Origin: JABFRG01 sp046351415
GTDB taxonomy: Bacteria > Myxococcota_A > Polyangia > Polyangiales > Polyangiaceae
Direction of reading: 5' to 3'
Length of the DNA stretch: 64,000 nt
NCBI GenBank assembly: GCA_046351415.1
Contig: JAXLYO010000008.1
Coordinates: 124,001 to 188,000, forward strand
A program made the position numbers and the translations under genes. The notes under the pieces were generated by a model. It saw only the letters and a list, made by a program, of their open reading frames with translations, was not told where the DNA came from and made no database searches. Of the stretch, positions 25,643 through 33,820 are shown one piece after another (the first letter of the stretch is position 1; each line of letters starts with the position of its first letter).

Positions 25643-27475
25643 ATGCAGTGGTTTGCCCGACGTCGGTCCTTTCTGGCGGCTGGCGGCGCTCTCGCCCTTT
25701 TCTTTGCGTCGCTCGGCGCCTGCTCCGAATACGACAGCCCTCCGAAGGACCCCGAGATTCCGGCCGTCGTGACGTGTACGTCGAGCAGCGCGCCGAAATG
25801 CGGAGCCCACGGCAAATGCACGAACGGAACGGGTGGCGCTCCGCCCACTTGCGCCTGCGACGAGGGCTACACGGGGGCGACCTGTTCCGAGTGCGCACCC
25901 AACCTGCAAGACGACGATCACGACGGGGTCTGCCTGCCGAAGTGCGACGCGAAGTGCGGTGCCCACGAGCGCTGCAACTTGACGACCGGTGCGCCGGTCT
26001 GTGAATGCGCCCCGGGTTATGCACGAGCGAATGCGGCAAGCGCTTGCACGTGGGCTGGCGTCGTAAAGGACCCGACGTTCGGGAACACTCCGGCAGGAGC
26101 ATGGCAGCTCGAAAATGTCGCGCTCGAGCCGACGATCACGTCGGCGCCCTCTGGCGGAGGCACGCTCGTCGACCCGGGCGCAGCCGTCATGACGCCGGCC
26201 ACGGCGACATGTCCTGGGAAGATCGGGCGACTTCGTCAAACGTTCACGATGCCTACGGCCGCTGAAGGCGAGGGGCTCGCGCTCGTCACGAAAACGTTCG
26301 GGACGAACTGCGGAACCTTCGGACTGGGGTGCCTCGCCATTCCGCGCTGGAAGAACGAAGGTCGCATGTTGACTCCGCTGGACTTCGGCTTCTTCTCGCC
26401 ATCGGGCAACCAGCGAACCTTCTGCATCGGCGAGCGTTGGTACGGGCGCACCGTCAATCTCGAGCACGAGATCACGGGAGGCTGCAGTTCCGGCGCGACC
26501 TTCGCGCAGGACCACACGGACATCGTTCCGTCTCCCGAATGTGCACTGCCCGGAACCGTGTACAATGCAGATTTCGACGGGACCGGAGGATGGGACGTTT
26601 CAGGGGCGGATGCAGACTCCATCGCCGAAGTGAAAGAAAGCATCGGCACGAACGGAAGTCGCGGGGGTCACCTCGGCGGCAAGCGGTACTGCAAGAATCC
26701 CGCGCTTTCCGGCAACGTCTCCATTCCGGAATTTGCCGGCAAAAAGGTTGCCCTTTCACTCACGTACCGTGGGTCGCTGGGCGATAGCGCCAACCTTCAG
26801 CTCGCCCAGTTCTCGTTCGGTTCGATGAAGGGACTCGGCACCTTCGAGCGCGCCACCTACTGCCTTCCGGACGTCACGAAGGGTATCGCCTGGACGCTTC
26901 GGATTTCGCTTCCGAACGTGCCTGCTCCCACCGGGGTCGACTGCGCGAACGCGCCGGGGACACGCGACTTCGTTTTCGACGACCTCACGCTCGCACCGGA
27001 CCCCTCCTGCCCCGATTCCGTGCCGATCGCAGATCCCAATTTCGACTCTCGGCCTGCCAACACCCCCGCCTGGATGACCGACACGGACGGCATTGCGAGC
27101 TCTGTCATTCAAGCCGGCGGACGCACCGGCAGGGCCGGCGTCATCGCGACGAGCAAGTACTGCCATGGCGCGTCTCTCTCCACGCTGATGTCTCTTCCGG
27201 AGTATCCCGAGACCGAGGGCTACGCGATCACGTTCTGGCAGAAAGGCAACGTCCCTTCGGGCCAGACACTCACGACGTCGTTCGGGGACGTGCCCGTCTC
27301 GTCCGCCTGGGAGCAGCGGTCCCAGTGCCTTCCGCGTCTCTATGCGGGCATGCCGTACCAGCTCAATTTCTCCACCTCGTTCAATGTCGGAGGTAGCTGC
27401 GAAGCCGCTTCGACGTCGATGATCTGGATAGACGACATCGAAATCGTCAAAGACGCAGCCTGCGTCGGCAAGTAG
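25643..27475 (+). CDS. EGF-like / repeated jelly-roll-like domain lipoprotein
   Basis: A 610-residue exported protein. A twin-Arg-like start (RRRSFLAAGG) precedes a lipobox LGAC at residue 27. Two EGF-like modules follow: CGAHGKC...CACDEGYTGATCSEC (about 52-90) and CGAHERC...CECAPGYAR (about 100-130). The rest is three copies of a beta-sandwich-like unit of about 145 residues, each opening with a DPTF/NADF/DPNF-plus-Asp/Gly motif, like carbohydrate-binding jelly rolls. Such adhesive lipoproteins are common on myxobacterial surfaces. Lipid anchor plus sugar-binding-like modules suggests a surface glycan or predation role; this is inference. Confidence 0.8.
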   Translation: MQWFARRRSFLAAGGALALFFASLGACSEYDSPPKDPEIPAVVTCTSSSAPKCGAHGKCTNGTGGAPPTCACDEGYTGATCSECAPNLQDDDHDGVCLPKCDAKCGAHERCNLTTGAPVCECAPGYARANAASACTWAGVVKDPTFGNTPAGAWQLENVALEPTITSAPSGGGTLVDPGAAVMTPATATCPGKIGRLRQTFTMPTAAEGEGLALVTKTFGTNCGTFGLGCLAIPRWKNEGRMLTPLDFGFFSPSGNQRTFCIGERWYGRTVNLEHEITGGCSSGATFAQDHTDIVPSPECALPGTVYNADFDGTGGWDVSGADADSIAEVKESIGTNGSRGGHLGGKRYCKNPALSGNVSIPEFAGKKVALSLTYRGSLGDSANLQLAQFSFGSMKGLGTFERATYCLPDVTKGIAWTLRISLPNVPAPTGVDCANAPGTRDFVFDDLTLAPDPSCPDSVPIADPNFDSRPANTPAWMTDTDGIASSVIQAGGRTGRAGVIATSKYCHGASLSTLMSLPEYPETEGYAITFWQKGNVPSGQTLTTSFGDVPVSSAWEQRSQCLPRLYAGMPYQLNFSTSFNVGGSCEAASTSMIWIDDIEIVKDAACVGK

Positions 27476-27483
27476 CGACGTAG

Positions 27484-29355
27484 TCAGAAGCGGAGCGTGA
27501 GTTCTGCGCGTGCGCCTTCGAATGCGGGGAAGATGCGACACACACCGCTGATGCAGCGAAGACCACCTTGCTGTTGGCCCACGAGCACGCGAAGGTTGGA
27601 CTCGCTCGTGAAGCGATAGAGCATCGATCCATTGAAGTAGAGGAGCGGGAAGCCGAGGAGCGACGTGTACTCGACGCCCTGCGAGAAGACCCACTTGGGG
27701 GCGATCTTGAACGCCGTGTTGTGGAAGCCCTGCGCCCACCCACGCTCAGCCCCGTCGCGGATGTTCTCTTCCGCTTGGTAGCGCAATCGATGCCGCCCGT
27801 TCAGCTCGAACGAGAACGGGCCGCTCAGGAACACCGAGACGGAGTAGTTGATGGATCGCTCGTTGTAGAATGGGTCGCCGTTCTTTCGGCGGTCGTTGCG
27901 GGCACCTGCAGAGAGAAGCACCTGGGAGCGATCTTTGTCGAAGCGCCACTCGATACCGGAGAGCACGTCCCACACGAATGTCTGGGTGAGGTCATCGGAG
28001 AACGCGCTGATGCTGTTGCCATAGCGGTCGCAGCCGCCGCCGATGGCCTCGCTCTTCGAGTGGTAGTAACCGAGCGCCCCGAAGACGAGCAGACCCTCGG
28101 TGAGCCGCACGTCTGTGCGGTTGCGACCACCGTTGACGCAGGCGTTCATGTTGCCGAACATCGAGTCCTGAATGAGGATCTCCGTTGTCGGTAATTGGCT
28201 GTATTGTACATTGGAAAAGGCCGGACTCTTCGAGGTGTCGACCGCCGCTGGAACGGCCCAATAGTTGCGGTAGCTCTTGATCTCGAGGTTGTTCGTCACG
28301 GGACCAAAATTCGTGACGAAGGAGCCGTAGAGTGCGTTTCCGTCCGGGTCCGATCCCTTCGGTTCGTCGTCGACGTGGCGTCTTTGAACGGCGGCCTCGA
28401 CGTAAAGGCTACCGTGACCCCACAGGCTCGGGATCTCGAAGGTCTGTCCCGCAATGTCTACGTCGCGCGCGCGCATGAGCGGGCTTCCGGTATTCGGGAG
28501 TGTCGCCAGCCAGGTCGTCCGATCGGTTTCGTCGCAGGAACCGAAAGGGGAACTCAAGAACCCCGGATCGATGGCGCCGGTCTTGTCGTAGGCGTATGGC
28601 GCGCACCGTGAGAAGCGAACCATGTGCGTAGAGAGCGTGATGGGCAAGCCAAGTCCCGCTTTGATTTGCGCTCCGACGATGCGATCGGAGCCGAGGACGG
28701 GCAGAGCTCCGCGCTTGTCCGTCGCGAGAGGTCGCGTCGGAAAGAGGGCCATGCCGGTGGCTTCGTCCAGACGATTGGGATTCGCGAAGCCTGCGAGCAA
28801 CGTGGCGGCGAACGGATCGCTCTGCAGGGTCACCTTTGCGCCACGCACCGTGGTGTCGATGCCGAGCTCGTCCACCTTGCGTAGAGAGAGTGCGAGACCT
28901 CGACCGAACTGGGCGTATGCATCGCCCGCGGTGACCTCGACACCCTTCGTCTTGTAGGTCGCCCACAGCTTGGCGACGTAGAGCGAGTTCTGGAAACGTC
29001 CCGCGCCGTCTGTCTGGACGGTCTGCTGATCGCCGGGCTTGAATTGGCAGTCGGCGCAAAACTCTCGATCGACGGGACGAAGCCAGTAGACGCCGGAGTC
29101 GAGACGCGTGCCGACCGTGACCTTGTCCCAAACGAGCTGGAGATTGAGTTTGTTCAGCCACTGTCCCCAACCGTGGTCTCGCGGCAGCAGCCCTTCACGC
29201 GCATCGAAGCGTTGCGCGACAATGGAGGTCTCGGTCACGTCGAGCTTGAGGGGCTTGTCGCCGACCTTCGGCAAATCGACTGCGGCAGCGGGCCTTTCCG
29301 AAGCGCACACCAGCGCCAGCGGCAGGCAGAACGCGGAAAGAACGAAGCGACGCAT
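27484..29355 (-). CDS. Putative outer-membrane beta-barrel protein
   Basis: A 623-residue protein with a Sec signal peptide (start ATG 29355, cleavage near PAAA). The mature part has many alternating aromatic/hydrophobic strands (KLNLQLVWDKVTVGTRL, LYVAKLWATYKTKGVEVTAG, IQAK-type segments) and ends in a short Arg-Phe strand (ELTLRF), a C-terminal aromatic as in barrel proteins. No plug domain or known porin motif is visible. The Cys pairs FCADCQF and RCAPYAY are unusual. Upstream sequence in the same frame is discarded because it crosses the divergent FKBP gene. Likely a channel or receptor; substrate unknown. Confidence 0.65.
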   Translation of the reverse strand: MRRFVLSAFCLPLALVCASERPAAAVDLPKVGDKPLKLDVTETSIVAQRFDAREGLLPRDHGWGQWLNKLNLQLVWDKVTVGTRLDSGVYWLRPVDREFCADCQFKPGDQQTVQTDGAGRFQNSLYVAKLWATYKTKGVEVTAGDAYAQFGRGLALSLRKVDELGIDTTVRGAKVTLQSDPFAATLLAGFANPNRLDEATGMALFPTRPLATDKRGALPVLGSDRIVGAQIKAGLGLPITLSTHMVRFSRCAPYAYDKTGAIDPGFLSSPFGSCDETDRTTWLATLPNTGSPLMRARDVDIAGQTFEIPSLWGHGSLYVEAAVQRRHVDDEPKGSDPDGNALYGSFVTNFGPVTNNLEIKSYRNYWAVPAAVDTSKSPAFSNVQYSQLPTTEILIQDSMFGNMNACVNGGRNRTDVRLTEGLLVFGALGYYHSKSEAIGGGCDRYGNSISAFSDDLTQTFVWDVLSGIEWRFDKDRSQVLLSAGARNDRRKNGDPFYNERSINYSVSVFLSGPFSFELNGRHRLRYQAEENIRDGAERGWAQGFHNTAFKIAPKWVFSQGVEYTSLLGFPLLYFNGSMLYRFTSESNLRVLVGQQQGGLRCISGVCRIFPAFEGARAELTLRF

Positions 29356-29419
29356 CGTTCTCGGGAAACTACTGCACTTTTCCCTTGAAATGGGCGGGAT
29401 TCCGCAGCCTACTTCGCGC

Positions 29420-29746
29420 ATGGAACAACTCAAAAGCGAGCAGTTGAAGTCGGGCGATGGCGCCGAAGCGCAAAACGGCCAGACCGTCACCGTGCACTAC
29501 GTCGGCACGCTCACCGACGGGAAGAAGTTCGACAGTTCGCGCGACCGCAACGAGGGGTTCACGTTCAAGCTAGGCGCCGGCATGGTCATCAAGGGCTGGG
29601 ACCAGGGAGTCCTTGGCATGAAGGTCGGCGAAATCCGCAAGCTCACCATTCCACCGCACCTCGCCTACGGTGAGCGCGGCTTCCCCGGCGCCATTCCGCC
29701 GAACGCGACGCTCGTCTTCGAAGTCGAGCTCCTCGGCGTGCGCTGA
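29420..29746 (+). CDS. FKBP-type peptidyl-prolyl cis-trans isomerase
   Basis: Catalyses cis-trans isomerisation of Xaa-Pro bonds in folding proteins. The 108-residue product is a single FKBP domain with VTVHYVGTLTDGKKFDSS, the GAGMVIKGWDQGVLGMKVGE core (Ile/Trp of the active site) and IPPHLAYGERG...IPPNATLVFEVELL. It has no signal peptide, so it is cytoplasmic. ATG 29420 gives the family-length product; a second ATG at 29390 is possible. Only 64 bp separate it from the divergent barrel gene. A hairpin-and-T-tract terminator follows at 29753. Confidence 0.95.
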   Translation: MEQLKSEQLKSGDGAEAQNGQTVTVHYVGTLTDGKKFDSSRDRNEGFTFKLGAGMVIKGWDQGVLGMKVGEIRKLTIPPHLAYGERGFPGAIPPNATLVFEVELLGVR

Positions 29747-29752
29747 GTTCGC

Positions 29753-29783
29753 GCTCGCGGCTCTCACGTTTGCGAGCTTTTTT
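29753..29783 (+). terminator. Intrinsic terminator of the FKBP gene
   Basis: GCTCGC (29753-29758) pairs with GCGAGC (29772-29777) around a 13-nt loop and is followed directly by six T (29778-29783), seven bases after the FKBP stop codon. This is the clearest factor-independent terminator in the window. Confidence 0.6.
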
Positions 29784-29833
29784 CAGATCTTTGGCAGGGC
29801 GAGTGCGTCTACCGGGAAACACGAGGTTCCCGG

Positions 29834-31315
29834 ATGCAGACGTTATCGCCCTTTTCGATGTGGTTTCGGACACCTAAGCTGCGGAGAGCGCTCGCCATGG
29901 GCTCGGTGGTGCTAGCGACCGGAGGCATCGTCCTCGTGCGTTCGCAGGCTACGGCGGAGCCTCGGGGGTTCGTCGATTTCGAGCGTTCGCCGACACGCAC
30001 GACCTTCTCCGGTCCGCGGATGCACGGCTCGCTGGCGCTCAGCCACGGCAAGGTGCTGGAGCGCGGTGGCCAAGTGTACGCTGACCTGACGCTCAGTGCG
30101 GACCCGGGCGCCGGCGCCGAAACCAGAGCCCCCGTGTCCCTTGCCATCGTCCTCGATACCTCCGGCTCGATGACCGGAGAGAAGATCGAGGAAGCGAAGC
30201 GAAGCGCGATTCGTCTCGTTCGCGACATGCACCCGGACGACGAAGTCGCATTCGTTCGCTATTCCGATGGCAGCGAACTCGTCCAGCCGCTTGCTCGGGT
30301 CCGAGACGTGCGTGAGGGGCTCATTCGCCACATCGAGGGCATTGTCGCTTCCGGAGGCACCAATATCCCGAGCGGTCTCAGACTCGGAAAGGACGCGCTC
30401 CGCAACGCCGCCGGCAATCACGTCCACCGCATCGTTCTCATGAGCGACGGTCTCGACTCGTCGCGCAGCGAATCCGATCGCCTCGCAGCCGCGGCCGCCG
30501 CAGAGGGCACGGTGACGTCATCGCTAGGCATTGGTCTCGACTTCGACGAGGCCTACATGAGCTCGGTCGCGCATGCAGGGCATGGAAACTTCGCCTTCGT
30601 GAAGGACGGGGCGAGCCTTGCGACGTTCCTCGAAAAGGAGCTTTCGGAAACCGCGCATACCGTCGTCCAGAATGCGAACGTACGCATTCGGGTGCCCGCG
30701 GGTCTCGCGTTCGTACGCGCTTCGGGCGCCGACGCGCAGATCGAAAACGGCGAACTCGTCATTCGTGCGGGTAGTCTCTTCGGTGGTGACGAACGCCGTG
30801 TTCTCCTCGAGTTTCGATCCACTCAAGGTGAAGCAGCTTGCGAGAATTGCGAGTCGTCGTTCGCCGGCGCGGGGGCCTACCGCCTCCCGGTGATGGTCGA
30901 CTGGAACGTCGTGTCGGGCGGGACGGGGCACGCAGAGCCGGCGCCGCTGGTTCTGCAAGTGACGCGTGACCCGGAAGCCATGCGCGCTTCGATGGACCCC
31001 CAGGTGTACTCCCGCGCGATGAGTGTGCTCGCATCGCGGAGGCAGATGGAAGCCGCGGAGGCGTTTTCGAAAGGGGACCTCGCGCGCGCCGAGGAGCTCG
31101 CCGAACAGAACCATCGCGCCCTTCGCGCGGCGGCCTCGGCGCTTCCTGCGCCCATGGCGGCTCCGCTCACCGCACAAGCAAATCAGTTTCAGCTGGACCG
31201 AGAGGAGTTCGGAAAAGGTCTCGCGAACGACGGCGCGAAAGCCGCTTCGAAGCGCATGATGCAACGCGAATTCGGCAACGCCCACCGCGACGCGTGGAAA
31301 GTGGAGAAGCCATGA
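29834..31315 (+). CDS. VWA-domain protein, membrane-anchored
   Basis: A 493-residue protein with an N-terminal hydrophobic anchor (residues 20-37) and a von Willebrand A domain at about 100-280. All metal-ion-dependent adhesion site residues are visible: DTSGS (108-112), the threonine in GGTNIPSG (176) and the aspartate in MSDGLD (205), so it should bind Mg2+ and a ligand. The following 180 residues resemble the beta-sandwich tail seen in Yfbk-type VWA proteins, with a Cys pair (ACENCESS), then a helical end. The stop overlaps the next ATG (ATGA), so it is coupled with a membrane protein. Probable role: adhesion or scaffolding at the envelope. Confidence 0.87.
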   Translation: MQTLSPFSMWFRTPKLRRALAMGSVVLATGGIVLVRSQATAEPRGFVDFERSPTRTTFSGPRMHGSLALSHGKVLERGGQVYADLTLSADPGAGAETRAPVSLAIVLDTSGSMTGEKIEEAKRSAIRLVRDMHPDDEVAFVRYSDGSELVQPLARVRDVREGLIRHIEGIVASGGTNIPSGLRLGKDALRNAAGNHVHRIVLMSDGLDSSRSESDRLAAAAAAEGTVTSSLGIGLDFDEAYMSSVAHAGHGNFAFVKDGASLATFLEKELSETAHTVVQNANVRIRVPAGLAFVRASGADAQIENGELVIRAGSLFGGDERRVLLEFRSTQGEAACENCESSFAGAGAYRLPVMVDWNVVSGGTGHAEPAPLVLQVTRDPEAMRASMDPQVYSRAMSVLASRRQMEAAEAFSKGDLARAEELAEQNHRALRAAASALPAPMAAPLTAQANQFQLDREEFGKGLANDGAKAASKRMMQREFGNAHRDAWKVEKP

Positions 31316-32283
31316 AGACTTGGATGAAACACGGCAGTTTCGTCGTTCTGACAGCGCTCGTCCTCGGTGGAACGGCTTCCTTCGATCGCCTCTCGGCCAT
31401 TCCCTCTGCCGTCCTTCTCGTGGGGAGCACCGTTCTCCTTGCCTCCGCGATCTCGGGCCGATTCAACTGGGCCGCAGTCTCGTTCGGTGCCATGGGAGCA
31501 TTCGTGGGGGCAGCCCTTCGAACCACGTCCTTCGCGGCTGCGGGAGCGGTGGTGCTCGCTTGTGTGTTTGCGGAGAGGACGCTTCGTGTTCGTGGAGGCA
31601 TCGGTCGCGCCGTTCATGCGGCTATGGCGCTCGTCGGAGGCGCTGCCGCGATGTATCTCGCATCCGTGTTCGGTGCGCGTGACGTGAGCCTGTTCGGTGT
31701 CGCGATAGCTGTCGGTACCGCACTTTGTGCGCTCCCGTTGCTCATCGACGCGGACGATTCTCTCGCCGCCGAGCTCGATCGTATCTCCAAGCTGGTTCCC
31801 GCGGCCATCGGCGGCGAGCTTCGAGGCGCCGCACAGATGCGCAGGCACGGCAAGGACGTCGTCATGGACGCGGACGTTGCCAAGAATGTCGACGGAACCT
31901 TCGACACTTTGCTGCGTCTCGCGGAAGCGCGGGTTCGAATTGGCCGCGCGACGGAAGTCGATGTCGAATCCGGTAAGAAGGTCGCTGCGCTCGTCGACGG
32001 GAAGATCGTCCTCTGCGTCACGGCGATACGGAAGGCGTTCGCCGCATCGGATACGGTTCGCGCCTATGCCACGGCGCAGGATGATCAGCAGCTCCATGCG
32101 CTCAGCGCGAAGAGCGAGTCCATCGAGGAAGTAAATCGGACCCTCCTCGAGGCCGAGGCAGACGTGGCGGCGCTCTCCATGCCGACCGTTGCAAACGTCG
32201 CGGAGACCCCCATTCCCAGTGCTGCAACCATCGGAATTCCCTCTGGAACAGAAGCCGAACGAGACCTCGCGCATACGGCCTGA
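31312..32283 (+). CDS. Polytopic membrane protein coupled to the VWA gene
   Basis: A 323-residue product with about five to six hydrophobic helices in residues 8-145 and a soluble, Ala/Val-rich C-terminal domain of about 175 residues with helical and coiled-coil-like segments (about 150-290). No family is recognised. Its ATG overlaps the VWA gene's stop, so the two are probably made in fixed ratio. This supports an envelope complex in which the VWA protein binds a ligand and this protein anchors or transmits the signal. It is followed after 37 bp by the cardiolipin synthase. Confidence 0.72.
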   Translation: MKTWMKHGSFVVLTALVLGGTASFDRLSAIPSAVLLVGSTVLLASAISGRFNWAAVSFGAMGAFVGAALRTTSFAAAGAVVLACVFAERTLRVRGGIGRAVHAAMALVGGAAAMYLASVFGARDVSLFGVAIAVGTALCALPLLIDADDSLAAELDRISKLVPAAIGGELRGAAQMRRHGKDVVMDADVAKNVDGTFDTLLRLAEARVRIGRATEVDVESGKKVAALVDGKIVLCVTAIRKAFAASDTVRAYATAQDDQQLHALSAKSESIEEVNRTLLEAEADVAALSMPTVANVAETPIPSAATIGIPSGTEAERDLAHTA

Positions 32284-32320
32284 GTAAAGTTCCCTCTAGG
32301 CAAGCGCTCGAAAGACCCGG

Positions 32321-33820
32321 ATGATCCGGGTCTTCGTGTTTTGGACACTGCTCAGCGTTCTGGAAGTCGCCTACCTCATCTTGATCGGGGTTTGGATTCT
32401 TCTCGAGAAGCGCTCGCCAGTTGCGACGCTCGCGTGGCTTCTTTTGCTCGGCGCACTCCCGGTCGTTGGCTTCGTTGTATTCTTCATGTTCGGTCCACGC
32501 AGGCTGCATAGGCGACGCCAGCGGAGAATTCGGTCGAAGAAGCGCTCTCGTGCCCACGTGCAGGCGCTGCGTGCGTCGCCGCTGGTGTCACCGCTCAGCA
32601 TCGAAACAGAGCAGCTCGTGCAGGTCGCCAACACGAAAGGAGACGCGCCGCTCACGACCTGCGATGAACTCGAAATCATGACCAACCCGGTCGCGCTCTA
32701 TGATCGCGTCGAACAGTCGATTGACGCGGCGACGCACCACGTACACGTCCTCTACTACATTCTCGAGGACGGTGCCGCGGCGGACCGTCTGAAGGCAGCC
32801 CTCATCCGAGCACGGGCCCGCAATGTCGAAGTGCGCGTGCTCGTCGACGCCGTGGGCTCATCGGGCCTGTCTCGACGATTCTTTCGCGAGCTCACGAAAG
32901 TGGGCGGCCAGTTCGCGCGCTTCAATCCAGCGGCGTTCTCGAGCCTCGTCAAGGCGTTCAACTTCCGGAACCACCGCAAGATCATCGTGTGTGACGGTGT
33001 TCTCGGCTTCACGGGCGGCATCAACATGTGCGACGCCTACTTGCCGAGCAAGGAGGAGGGAGCGCGACCCCCGTGGCGCGATACACACCTTCTGCTACGA
33101 GGCAGTGCGGTCCGGTACCTGCAACTTGCATTCATGGACGACTGGGCGTACGCCACCTCGGAGATCTTGAAGGGCTCCGTGTACCTTCCTAGCGATTCGG
33201 CTCTCAGTGCCGGTGCGCAAGCTGCCGCCGAGGCCCAAGCGTCCGAGACGGTCCCGGCAGAGCCAAGGCAGGTGCATCTCGTGCAAGTCATCGAGGACGG
33301 CCCCGATTCACTCGACGACCCTATCCACGACGCATTCTTCACGGCCATCACCGGGGCCAAGCAGCGCATCTGGCTCACGACGCCTTACTTCATCCCCGAC
33401 GAGAGTTTGGCCACGGCGCTCACGACCGCGGCGCTTCGGGGCGTCGACGTCCAAGTGCTTCTCCCACGACGTGGCGACTCACGCGTCGTTACCTATGCGG
33501 CGCGCTCTTACTTCGACGCGATGCTGGCCGCTGGGGTGAAGATCTTCGAGTACCAGCCGACGATGCTGCACGCGAAGACCGCGGTCATCGACGACGGAAT
33601 CGCCATCGTCGGCACGGCCAACCTGGACAATCGAAGCCTTCGCTTGAGCTTCGAGGTCGTCGTCTTCATCTACGGGGCCGCGCAAAATGCCGAGCTGGCG
33701 CGCATCTTCCAAGAGGACCTCGCGCATGCCCCAGCCGTGAGCCTCGAAGAGCGCGCACGACTTCCGATTCCGCTCAAGCTCGCGGAAGCGGGGGCGCGAT
33801 TGCTTTCACCGATTTTGTGA
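32321..33820 (+). CDS. cls: Cardiolipin synthase (PLD superfamily)
   Basis: Joins two phosphatidylglycerol molecules to make cardiolipin in the inner membrane. Length 499 residues, like ClsA. Two N-terminal helices (5-25, 33-53) are followed by two PLD domains, each with an HKD motif: NHRKIIVCD near 216 and LHAKTAVIDD near 415, both with intact His, Lys and Asp, and each followed by GG/GTAN. ATG 32321 is the start. Its last 15 bp overlap the end of the convergent kelch gene. Confidence 0.96.
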   Translation: MIRVFVFWTLLSVLEVAYLILIGVWILLEKRSPVATLAWLLLLGALPVVGFVVFFMFGPRRLHRRRQRRIRSKKRSRAHVQALRASPLVSPLSIETEQLVQVANTKGDAPLTTCDELEIMTNPVALYDRVEQSIDAATHHVHVLYYILEDGAAADRLKAALIRARARNVEVRVLVDAVGSSGLSRRFFRELTKVGGQFARFNPAAFSSLVKAFNFRNHRKIIVCDGVLGFTGGINMCDAYLPSKEEGARPPWRDTHLLLRGSAVRYLQLAFMDDWAYATSEILKGSVYLPSDSALSAGAQAAAEAQASETVPAEPRQVHLVQVIEDGPDSLDDPIHDAFFTAITGAKQRIWLTTPYFIPDESLATALTTAALRGVDVQVLLPRRGDSRVVTYAARSYFDAMLAAGVKIFEYQPTMLHAKTAVIDDGIAIVGTANLDNRSLRLSFEVVVFIYGAAQNAELARIFQEDLAHAPAVSLEERARLPIPLKLAEAGARLLSPIL

